Below are positions 6,418-11,725 of a stretch of DNA of 11,725 nt, piece after piece. The position numbers were made by a program, and so were the translations under genes. The stretch lies in the NCBI GenBank assembly GCA_947306315.1, contig CAMZGF010000019.1, forward strand, positions 1 through 11,725, read 5' to 3'. The notes under the pieces are model-generated. The model was not told where the DNA came from. It did no database searches and worked only from the letters and a program-made list of their open reading frames with translations. Positions within the stretch are counted from its first letter, which is position 1, and each line of letters opens with the position of its first letter. Source of the DNA: an uncultured Candidatus Saccharibacteria bacterium (GTDB taxonomy: Bacteria > Patescibacteriota > Saccharimonadia > Saccharimonadales > Saccharimonadaceae).

Positions 6418-6446
6418 GTTTACCCCGTAATCAAAACGGGGTAAAC
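6418..6446 (+). other. strong hairpin between nrdD and nrdG
   Basis: GTTTACCCCGT (6418-6428) and ACGGGGTAAAC (6436-6446) form a perfect 11-bp stem with a 7-base loop; two more pairs (one G-T) can extend it. No T-run follows (TTATCT), so it is a poor rho-independent terminator. In this position it more likely stabilises or processes the nrdD message, or partly lowers nrdG expression. The nrdG Shine-Dalgarno AAAGGA (6453-6458) follows it. Confidence 0.7.
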
Positions 6447-6463
6447 TTATCTAAAGGAACAAA

Positions 6464-6988
6464 ATGAAAGAATGGAAATCACCAGTCCCTGGCTCAGACA
6501 AGGCCCACATTAGATTGTCGGGTCCTATTGAGCATGATTCAATTGTTAATGGCTACGGCCTTCGCGCTGTCGTATGGACTCAGGGTTGTTTCATTAAATG
6601 TAAAGGTTGTCAAAACCCAGAAACTTGGGATGCTGAAGCAGGTGTTCTCGTAGATGTCGAAGATGTAAAAGAAGAGCTTAAAAATCTTAAAGGTCAAGCT
6701 GGCTTAACCTTCTGTGGCGGTGAACCATCAATCCAAGCTGAAGCATGTATTGAAATCGCGAAGTTTGTAAAAAAAGAGCTCGGCTGGAATGTCTGGAGTT
6801 TCTCGGGTTATACTTACGAGATGCTTAAAGAAAAAGGCGGAAAAATGTGGGAGTTCGTTAAAGAACTTGACGCCCTCATTGATGGTCCATTCGTCCTTGC
6901 TGAACGTGATCTTACTTTGAAATTTAGAGGCAGTAGAAACCAGCGTCTTCTTCATTTAAAGAATGGTGAAATCACAAAAATCGAGTAA
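6464..6988 (+). CDS. nrdG: anaerobic ribonucleotide reductase activating protein (radical SAM)
   Basis: This 174-residue radical SAM activase uses a [4Fe-4S] cluster and S-adenosylmethionine to form the glycyl radical on NrdD. The cluster motif CFIKCKGC gives Cys42, Cys46 and Cys49 (C-x3-C-x2-C). FCGGEPSIQ at 83-91 is the SAM-binding GGE motif. The family ending DGPFVLAERDLTLKFRGSRN is at 140-159. The length is typical of NrdG. AAAGGA five bases upstream supports the start. It sits 60 bases after nrdD with a hairpin between and no clear promoter of its own, so it should be the second gene of the operon. Its stop is two bases from the stop of convergent tilS. Confidence 0.96.
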   Translation: MKEWKSPVPGSDKAHIRLSGPIEHDSIVNGYGLRAVVWTQGCFIKCKGCQNPETWDAEAGVLVDVEDVKEELKNLKGQAGLTFCGGEPSIQAEACIEIAKFVKKELGWNVWSFSGYTYEMLKEKGGKMWEFVKELDALIDGPFVLAERDLTLKFRGSRNQRLLHLKNGEITKIE

Positions 6989-6990
6989 AA

Positions 6991-7866
6991 TTAAATCTTA
7001 AAATAGTTTTTATGAATCGTAATCAACCTGTCTTCTGGCAGGTTGAATTTTTTCTCCGGCGCATACGTGCGGATTGCATTCAAAAAATCATTTAACTGTG
7101 GGCCGGTGAGTTTAATGTTATCTTTCTCGAGCGCAAAACGTAGGAATTCGGTAGCTACCGTATTATCCAACTCGCTAAACCATTCGCGCTTGAACACGCC
7201 ATCTTCCGGCATCAAACTTTCTAAAATCTCTTCGATTTCTTTTCTAATCTCAAGTTGAGAATTGTAAAGCTTTTTGATTTTTTGATTCAACTCAAAATGG
7301 TCTTCTGGCGGCATCGTTTTAATGACTTCGCGAATGCGATTTCTCATATATTTATCGGAAGAGTTTGTCGGGTCTTCGCGATATGTAACTTTGTTTCTTG
7401 CTGCGTAGGTGAGAATATCAGCTTTTGATTCCGGAAGTAAAACATCGCCGGAAAGAAATGGACGAAATGTTCCTGGCATATTAAATGGAGTAATCCCGCG
7501 CCATCCTGTACCGCGTGATAAATTAATAAAAATGCTTTCTGTAAGATCATCTAAATGATGCGCAGTATAGATTAGAACTTCTTCACCTGGCACGCGTTTA
7601 ATGATTGAATCGCGAACTGAAAATAGAAAATTATAACGAGCTTCGCGCGCAGTTTCTTCGGATACGTTTGGGCCGAGTTCTGCGTGCCCGACTGTAATAT
7701 CAACGCCAATTTTTTTACATTGGCGACGCACAAATTCTTCATCGTCATCTGCCGACTTTCTTGTGCCGTGATTAAAATGCGCAACCAAAATATTTGGATC
7801 GTTTTTAAAAATATCGAGCAGAACCATTGAGTCCACTCCTCCAGAAACTGCGAGAATTCGTTTCAT
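6991..7866 (-). CDS. tilS: tRNA(Ile)-lysidine synthase, short form
   Basis: This enzyme attaches lysine to C34 of tRNA-Ile(CAU), so that it reads AUA instead of AUG. The ATP-binding PP-loop is SGGVDS at 8-13. Other family motifs are HFNHGTRKSADDDEEF (30-45), TAHHLDDLTES (101-111) with LSRGTGWRG (116-124), RPFL (135-138), and EDPTNSSDKYMRNRIRE (164-180). At 291 residues it is much shorter than the E. coli enzyme (about 430) and near the compact Aquifex type (about 310), so a C-terminal domain is reduced. A TATAAT ends six bases before the ATG, which predicts a transcript starting at the ATG; the same bases contain GGA, a possible weak ribosome site. Its last 60 bases contain the plus-strand terminator for nrdDG. 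Confidence 0.93.
   Translation of the reverse strand: MKRILAVSGGVDSMVLLDIFKNDPNILVAHFNHGTRKSADDDEEFVRRQCKKIGVDITVGHAELGPNVSEETAREARYNFLFSVRDSIIKRVPGEEVLIYTAHHLDDLTESIFINLSRGTGWRGITPFNMPGTFRPFLSGDVLLPESKADILTYAARNKVTYREDPTNSSDKYMRNRIREVIKTMPPEDHFELNQKIKKLYNSQLEIRKEIEEILESLMPEDGVFKREWFSELDNTVATEFLRFALEKDNIKLTGPQLNDFLNAIRTYAPEKKFNLPEDRLITIHKNYFKI
7023..7053 (+). terminator. rho-independent terminator of nrdDG, inside tilS
   Basis: TCAACCTG (7023-7030) and CAGGTTGA (7039-7046) form an 8-bp stem with an 8-base loop, followed by T6 at 7048-7053 on the plus strand. It lies 35 bases after the nrdG stop and within the last codons of tilS on the opposite strand. Confidence 0.75.
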
Positions 7867-7872
7867 TCTTCC

Positions 7873-7901
7873 ATTATATAATTTATCCGTTTATATCTCC
7901 A
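7873..7901 (-). promoter_or_regulatory. tilS promoter, probably leaderless
   Basis: On the minus strand the -10 TATAAT (7873-7878) ends six bases before the ATG, so transcription should begin at the start codon. The -35 candidate 17 bases away is TGGAGA (7896-7901), a 4 of 6 match. The -10 is part of the palindrome ATTATATAAT (7873-7882). Confidence 0.55.
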
Positions 7902-7911
7902 CCATAAGTGT

Positions 7912-7917
7912 TATAAT
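7912..7917 (+). promoter_or_regulatory. -10 element of the PRC-barrel gene
   Basis: TATAAT ends ten bases before the ATG at 7928, giving a predicted leader of about four bases. The -35 is weak (GTTTAT at 7889-7894). No Shine-Dalgarno precedes the ATG. It is divergent from the tilS promoter in the same 61-base gap. Confidence 0.5.
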
Positions 7918-7927
7918 AATAGTAATT

Positions 7928-8527
7928 ATGCTTTTGAACTCGTCTAAACTTGTTGGTTGTCCAGTCCTAAGCCTTCATCTTGGTGGTCCAATTGGCCGTG
8001 TTACGGGTGAGCTTGTTGATCCAAACGACCTCACAATTATTGCACTAAATGTTGACGGACCACAAACCGGCGATGGCGATCATGGTGATATTTTAGACGT
8101 TAGAAATATCCGTGAATTCTCAAACATCGGCATGATTGTTGATTCAATTGATGAACTCGTATCAAAAGGTGACGTCGTTCGTTTTGATAAAATTATTGAT
8201 CTAAATTTCAGTATTATAGGGCTTAATGTAAAAACAAAAAAAGGTGTCAAACTCGGTAAAGTCGTTGATTATACCTTTGATCCTGAAACTATGCAAATCA
8301 TGCAACTTATTGTGAAGCGGCCATTTATAAAAGCGTTTCTTGATCCAGAACTTATAATCGGCCGTTCGCAAATCAAAGAAGTTAACGATTATGAAATTAT
8401 TGTGAGAGAGGAAGAAGAAAAGATAAAAAAAGAATCTGGCAAAAAAGATTTTGTTCCAAATTTCATAAATCCGTTTCGCGAAGGAAAATTCGCGACGAAC
8501 GAAGCAACTGTCGAAGAAGATAAATAA
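7928..8527 (+). CDS. PRC-barrel domain protein (two repeats)
   Basis: This 199-residue acidic protein appears to contain two PRC-barrel-like units. The first is about residues 5-80 (SSKLVGCPVLSLHLGGPIGRV, then VDPNDLTIIAL). The second is about 85-165 (DKIIDLNFSIIGLNVKTKK, KLGKVVDYTFDPETMQIMQL, then IIGRSQIKEVNDYEIIV). In PRC barrels a conserved start (G-x-x-V), a G-x-V-x-D turn and an I-x-x-I end recur, as here. The domain is a small beta barrel found in RimM (ribosome maturation) and in the photosynthetic reaction centre H subunit; stand-alone versions have no single known role. The last 30 residues are charged and probably disordered. There is no signal peptide or membrane segment. It stands alone between divergent tilS and lepA, each with its own promoter. 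Confidence 0.75.
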   Translation: MLLNSSKLVGCPVLSLHLGGPIGRVTGELVDPNDLTIIALNVDGPQTGDGDHGDILDVRNIREFSNIGMIVDSIDELVSKGDVVRFDKIIDLNFSIIGLNVKTKKGVKLGKVVDYTFDPETMQIMQLIVKRPFIKAFLDPELIIGRSQIKEVNDYEIIVREEEEKIKKESGKKDFVPNFINPFREGKFATNEATVEEDK

Positions 8528-8545
8528 ATCCTGGTATTTCTAAGG

Positions 8546-8574
8546 TTGCTAAGAAGCACATATTATTATATAAT
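8546..8574 (+). promoter_or_regulatory. lepA promoter, probably leaderless
   Basis: TTGCTA (8546-8551), a 17-base spacer and TATAAT (8569-8574) form a good sigma-70-type promoter. The -10 ends eight bases before the lepA ATG and no Shine-Dalgarno is present, so the leader would be about two bases. The -10 lies in a perfect 14-base palindrome, TTATTATATAATAA (8563-8576). Confidence 0.65.
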
Positions 8575-8582
8575 AACAGATA

Positions 8583-10367
8583 ATGAATACCGATAATATC
8601 CGAAATTTTTGCATCATTGCGCACATTGACCACGGCAAGTCTACCCTTGCCGATCGTATGATGGAAATTACTGGTACCGTCGAGAAACGCGAGATGAAGT
8701 CGCAGCTTCTTGATTCCATGGAACTTGAGCGTGAAAAGGGAATTACAATTAAGCTTGCTCCAGTCCAAATGAATTACAAAGGCTACGAACTTAACCTTAT
8801 CGATACCCCAGGTCACGTCGACTTTTCGTACGAAGTTTCACGTAGTCTTCAGGCTGTCGAATCTGCAATCCTTGTCGTTGATGCAACTCAGGGTATCCAG
8901 GCTCAGACTCTTGCAAATGTTTACCTCGCAATCGAGCAAGATCTCACCATTATTCCGGTTATCAATAAGGTTGATCTTCCTGCAGCAAATGTCGAAAAAG
9001 TTACAAATGAAATTGTAAATCTTCTTGGCTGTAAACCCGAAGATATTATTCCAGTTTCTGCAAAAACTGGTTTTAATGTCGAAAGAGTTCTAAACGCAAT
9101 TATCGAGCGCGGCCCAGCACCGAGAAAAACCGAAAGCAACGAAACTCGAGCCCTTATTTTCGACTCATATTTTGACGATTATCGCGGTGTCGTTCTCTAT
9201 GTTCGCGTCGTAAATGGTCGCATCGATAAAAACGCAAACATCCATATGATGGAAAATCATACAAATGGTATTGCGCTTGAAGTTGGTGTTTTGAAACCAA
9301 AAATGCAACCAAAAGATGCTCTTTCTGAAGGTGAAGTTGGCTACATTGTTACGAACCTTAAAACCACTCGCGAAGCAAAAGTTGGTGATACCGTAACTTT
9401 GCAAAAGAATCCTGCGATGACTCCGCTACCTGGCTATAAAAACGTTCTTCCGTTCGTCTATGCCGGTTTCTTCCCAGTTTCAAACGATCAATATAAGGAC
9501 CTAAAAGAAGCAGTTGAAAAGCTCGCGCTTTCAGATTCTGCTCTTCGTTTTGAACCAGAAAACTCTCCAGTCTTAGGCTTTGGCCTTCGCATTGGTTTTC
9601 TCGGGCTTCTTCATATGGATATCATCAAAGAACGTCTCGAACGCGAATTCGATCTTGACCTTGTCGTCACGAACCCGTCAACAAATTATGAAGTTGTTCT
9701 AAATAATGGTACTGAAATTGAAATCAAATCTGCTTCCGACCTTCCGGATATGTCAGAAGTTCTCGAAATCCGTGAGCCATGGGTTAAAGGCGAAATCATC
9801 CTTCCAGTCAGCATGATCGGAAACGTTTTGAATCTCATTGTCGAAAAACGCGGTCTTCATAATAATATTTCATACATGGAAGACCGTGCTGTGATTGATT
9901 TTGAAGCCCCAATGGCAAATCTTCTTACTGACTTCTATGACCAACTAAAATCCCTCACTTCCGGCTATGCTTCATTCAACTATGAAATCTCGAATTACAA
10001 AACCGAAGATCTTTGCCGTGTAGACTTTCTTGTTGGTGGAAATAAAATCGATGCCCTCGCAATTATGTGCCACAAAACTGAGGCAGATGCTATTGGCCGT
10101 GACATTACAAAGAAGCTTAAACAGGTCATTCCGCGCCAGAACTATGAAGTCGCTCTCCAGGCCGCAATCGGTGCACGCATCATTGCTCGCGAAACCATCG
10201 GTGCATATCGTAAAGATGTTACCGTAAAAATCCACACTGGTGACCGCGATCGCAAAGCAAAACTTCTTGAAAAACAGAAACGTGGTAAAGCCCGTATGAA
10301 ACGCTTCGGAAAAATTGATATTCCGTCTGAAGCCTTCACAGTTATGCTTAAGCGTGATGACAATTAG
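8583..10367 (+). CDS. lepA: elongation factor 4 (LepA), ribosomal GTPase
   Basis: LepA/EF4 is a cytoplasmic translational GTPase related to EF-G that acts on stalled or mistranslocated ribosomes and in 30S assembly. The 594 residues match the family length (about 600). GTPase motifs are all present: P-loop AHIDHGKST (13-21), EREKGITIK (49-57) in switch I, DTPGH (74-78), NKVD (128-131) and SAKTG (159-163). The LepA-specific C-terminal domain is complete, including LLEKQKRGKARMKRFG and IPSEAF near the end. One motif usually reading KCYGGDISRK reads KIHTGDRDRK (549-558), a visible deviation. It appears to be monocistronic: it has its own promoter, and the CIRCE element of the next operon begins at its stop codon. 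Confidence 0.97.
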   Translation: MNTDNIRNFCIIAHIDHGKSTLADRMMEITGTVEKREMKSQLLDSMELEREKGITIKLAPVQMNYKGYELNLIDTPGHVDFSYEVSRSLQAVESAILVVDATQGIQAQTLANVYLAIEQDLTIIPVINKVDLPAANVEKVTNEIVNLLGCKPEDIIPVSAKTGFNVERVLNAIIERGPAPRKTESNETRALIFDSYFDDYRGVVLYVRVVNGRIDKNANIHMMENHTNGIALEVGVLKPKMQPKDALSEGEVGYIVTNLKTTREAKVGDTVTLQKNPAMTPLPGYKNVLPFVYAGFFPVSNDQYKDLKEAVEKLALSDSALRFEPENSPVLGFGLRIGFLGLLHMDIIKERLEREFDLDLVVTNPSTNYEVVLNNGTEIEIKSASDLPDMSEVLEIREPWVKGEIILPVSMIGNVLNLIVEKRGLHNNISYMEDRAVIDFEAPMANLLTDFYDQLKSLTSGYASFNYEISNYKTEDLCRVDFLVGGNKIDALAIMCHKTEADAIGRDITKKLKQVIPRQNYEVALQAAIGARIIARETIGAYRKDVTVKIHTGDRDRKAKLLEKQKRGKARMKRFGKIDIPSEAFTVMLKRDDN

Positions 10368-10390
10368 CACTCTTGCATTTAAAGTGCTAA
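10364..10390 (+). promoter_or_regulatory. CIRCE element (HrcA operator)
   Basis: TTAGCACTC (10364-10372), a 9-base spacer and AAGTGCTAA (10382-10390) match the CIRCE consensus TTAGCACTC-N9-GAGTGCTAA with one mismatch (A for G at 10382). It begins one base before the lepA stop codon and includes it (10365-10367). It overlaps the -35 of the hrcA promoter, so HrcA bound here would repress its own operon and release it on heat stress. Confidence 0.92.
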
Positions 10391-10401
10391 AGTCGTATAA
10401 T
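10373..10401 (+). promoter_or_regulatory. hrcA-grpE promoter, leaderless
   Basis: The -10 TATAAT (10396-10401) ends six bases before the hrcA ATG, predicting transcription from the start codon itself. The -35 candidate TTGCAT (10373-10378), 17 bases upstream, lies in the CIRCE spacer. No Shine-Dalgarno is at the proper distance. Confidence 0.7.
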
Positions 10402-10407
10402 TAAGGT

Positions 10408-11151
10408 ATGGAAATTACCGAGCGCCAAAGACAAATTTTATTTGCAATTATTGAATCATATGCAGAGGTTGCTGCCCCTGTAGGTTCCGTCACTCTTGCA
10501 AAACTTTTTGACGTTTCATCCGCAACTATTCGTGCTGAAATGGCACGCCTCGAAGCACTCGGTCTTATAGAACAACCACACACTTCAGCAGGCCGTATTC
10601 CTACCGACGCAGGCTATCGTTTCTACGTTAATTCGCTGAATGAACAAAATGAAAATACTGAAACTGAACCAACAAAAATGCTTGGCGCTGGAACTATTGC
10701 TCCGAATCGTAATGTCCATGCCCTTGAGGTTCGTATTAACTCGCAAGAACGTACGGATTATGCAATTCGTAGTGCTGTTGATATGCTCGCAGAACTAACT
10801 GGGAATCTTGGTCTCGGAACAATCGGCGAACAACTTTACCTTTCTGGAATTTCTAGGCTTTTTGCTCAACCAGAATTTTTGGATAATTCAAAAATCCAAG
10901 ACGTCGCAAAGCTACTTGACAATCTTGAACCATGGCTCCGTGAAGCACGCCCAGGTGAACCATTAAATATTTTTATTGGCCATGAGAACCCAATCGGGAA
11001 ATCGTCAGGTGTCTCATTGATTATTTCAAAGTTTGTAAGCCCATATTCAGATAATTCGTATATCGGCGTACTTGGCCCAACCCGTCAAAATTACGCTGAA
11101 ACGATGAGTCTTGTTCGTCATGCTGGAATCATTCTTGAAAATACTTTATAA
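10408..11151 (+). CDS. hrcA: heat-inducible transcription repressor HrcA, short form
   Basis: HrcA represses chaperone genes by binding CIRCE elements; GroEL is the usual cofactor that keeps it active. The N-terminal winged helix is strongly conserved: PVGSVTLAKLFDVSSATIR (24-42), EMARLEALGLIEQPHTSAGR (44-63) and IPTDAGYRFYV (64-74). The C-terminal GAF-like part shows YLSGISRLFAQPEF (144-157), FIGHENP (189-195) and GVLGPTRQNY (220-229). At 247 residues it is about 90 shorter than usual HrcA (about 340). The loss lies in the middle (about 75-115) and the inserted domain, not at the ends, so it is compact, not truncated. It is the first gene of an operon with grpE, whose Shine-Dalgarno overlaps the hrcA stop, and a CIRCE element sits on its promoter. 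Confidence 0.95.
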   Translation: MEITERQRQILFAIIESYAEVAAPVGSVTLAKLFDVSSATIRAEMARLEALGLIEQPHTSAGRIPTDAGYRFYVNSLNEQNENTETEPTKMLGAGTIAPNRNVHALEVRINSQERTDYAIRSAVDMLAELTGNLGLGTIGEQLYLSGISRLFAQPEFLDNSKIQDVAKLLDNLEPWLREARPGEPLNIFIGHENPIGKSSGVSLIISKFVSPYSDNSYIGVLGPTRQNYAETMSLVRHAGIILENTL

Positions 11152-11160
11152 GGAGCAAAA

Positions 11161-11616
11161 ATGGAACTAAAGAAAAAATCACCAAAAGAATCTGTCGAAA
11201 TCGCAAAGCTCGAAGCTGAAAAAACTGAACTCATTAATGATCTTCAACGTACCCGCGCTGATTTTGAAAACTTTAGAAAGCAAATTGAGCTCCAGAAAGA
11301 GCAGGCGAAGAAGCTTGCTCAAGACGCAACTGTCATGAAACTTCTTCCACTCATCGATGATATGTCTCGTGCTATTGCCGCAAATTCAGAAACTCTCGCT
11401 CCAGTCGCTAAGACACTTGAGAAAACCATGGATACTCTCGGTCTTAAAAAGATTGAGACAGCAGAGGGAACTGAATTTAACCCGGATCTCCATGATGCAA
11501 TTTCAATAGATGAAAGCGAGGGAGAAAGAGAAGTAATCGCTGAAGAACTTCGCCCAGGGTATCTCTATAATGATGAAGTTCTCCGCGCTGCAATGGTTCG
11601 CGTCAAAAGAGTATAA
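11161..11616 (+). CDS. grpE: nucleotide exchange factor GrpE
   Basis: GrpE dimers release ADP from the chaperone DnaK and thereby set the DnaK-DnaJ folding cycle. At 151 residues it is on the short side. Residues about 8-55 form a long charged coiled coil (LEAEKTELINDLQRTRADFE, then FRKQIELQKEQAKK), which is the dimer stalk. The four-helix region follows (KLLPLIDDMSRAI). The C-terminal beta domain shows GTEFNPDLHDAIS (about 104-116), LRPGYLYNDEVLRAAMVRV, the part that contacts DnaK. AAGGAG (11150-11155) overlaps the hrcA stop and lies five bases before this ATG, so the two genes are tightly coupled. A terminator follows immediately. Confidence 0.95.
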   Translation: MELKKKSPKESVEIAKLEAEKTELINDLQRTRADFENFRKQIELQKEQAKKLAQDATVMKLLPLIDDMSRAIAANSETLAPVAKTLEKTMDTLGLKKIETAEGTEFNPDLHDAISIDESEGEREVIAEELRPGYLYNDEVLRAAMVRVKRV

Positions 11617-11630
11617 AAAATAATGATACT

Positions 11631-11658
11631 AAATCCCCGGTATTTAGGGGATTTTTTT
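11631..11658 (+). terminator. rho-independent terminator after grpE
   Basis: AAATCCCC (11631-11638) and GGGGATTT (11647-11654) form an 8-bp stem with an 8-base loop, running into a T7 tract (11652-11658). It ends the hrcA-grpE operon. Confidence 0.85.
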
Positions 11659-11659
11659 C

Positions 11660-11687
11660 TTGACATTAATCCCGCTTATGTTAAAAT
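11660..11687 (+). promoter_or_regulatory. promoter of the next gene
   Basis: TTGACA (11660-11665), a 16-base spacer and TAAAAT (11682-11687) form a good promoter directly after the grpE terminator. The start site would be near 11694. No CIRCE element is visible here, so if the next gene is a chaperone it is not under the same operator at this point. Confidence 0.65.
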
Positions 11688-11715
11688 AAATAATGTAAAT
11701 AAGGTCACATAAACA

Positions 11716-11725
11716 ATGAAAAATC
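11716..11725 (+). CDS. start of a further gene, cut by the window end
   Basis: An ATG follows a promoter, with AAGGT (11701-11705) ten bases upstream as a possible Shine-Dalgarno. Only three codons (Met-Lys-Asn) are visible. dnaK or dnaJ would be the usual neighbours of hrcA-grpE, but the visible residues do not identify it. Confidence 0.4.

Overview
The window most resembles a compact bacterial chromosome of the Patescibacteria (CPR) type, probably Candidatus Saccharibacteria. This is an inference. It rests on the gene set (secreted cutinase-family protein, anaerobic NrdD/NrdG reductase, short TilS, shortened HrcA, two-unit PRC-barrel protein), on very tight packing with convergent genes that overlap or almost touch, and on AT-rich intergenic gaps. 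Standard stop codons fit: one gene ends in TGA and no gene needs TGA read as an amino acid, which argues against the Gracilibacteria/Absconditabacteria code. I see no rRNA, tRNA, CRISPR array, insertion sequence or phage gene.

Layout. Bases 2-709 hold the 3' part of an alpha/beta hydrolase. Its stop overlaps the stop of a convergent dCMP deaminase (706-1254, minus). A divergent gap leads to a 527-residue secreted cutinase fused to a degenerate von Willebrand A (vWA)-like domain (1389-2972). Its 3' end overlaps a small Cys/His-rich protein on the minus strand (2962-3159). That gene is divergent from a TetR-family regulator (3212-3784), with a palindromic -10 region between them. A 261-base gap (3785-4045) holds a consensus promoter overlaid by two NrdR-box-like operators and serves nrdD (4046-6403) and nrdG (6464-6988). 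The terminator for this operon lies inside the 3' end of the convergent tilS gene (6991-7866, minus). Then come a PRC-barrel protein (7928-8527), lepA (8583-10367), and hrcA (10408-11151) with grpE (11161-11616). A CIRCE operator starts at the lepA stop codon and covers the hrcA promoter. A rho-independent terminator follows grpE, then a new promoter and the first bases of another gene.

How the genes work together. The dNTP group is the clearest: NrdD with its activase NrdG makes deoxynucleotides without oxygen, apparently under NrdR control, and dCMP deaminase supplies dUMP for dTMP synthesis. hrcA and grpE form an autoregulated heat-shock unit. TilS and LepA serve translation. The cutinase-vWA protein is the accessory gene; in an epibiont it could act on host-surface lipids or esters, but that is speculation.

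The most notable signals are regulatory. Five genes have a TATAAT hexamer ending only 6-10 bases before the start codon, consistent with leaderless transcripts, while the other genes carry Shine-Dalgarno sequences. Three of the five hexamers sit in the same palindromic decamer. Two operator systems (NrdR boxes, CIRCE) sit exactly on the promoters they should control.
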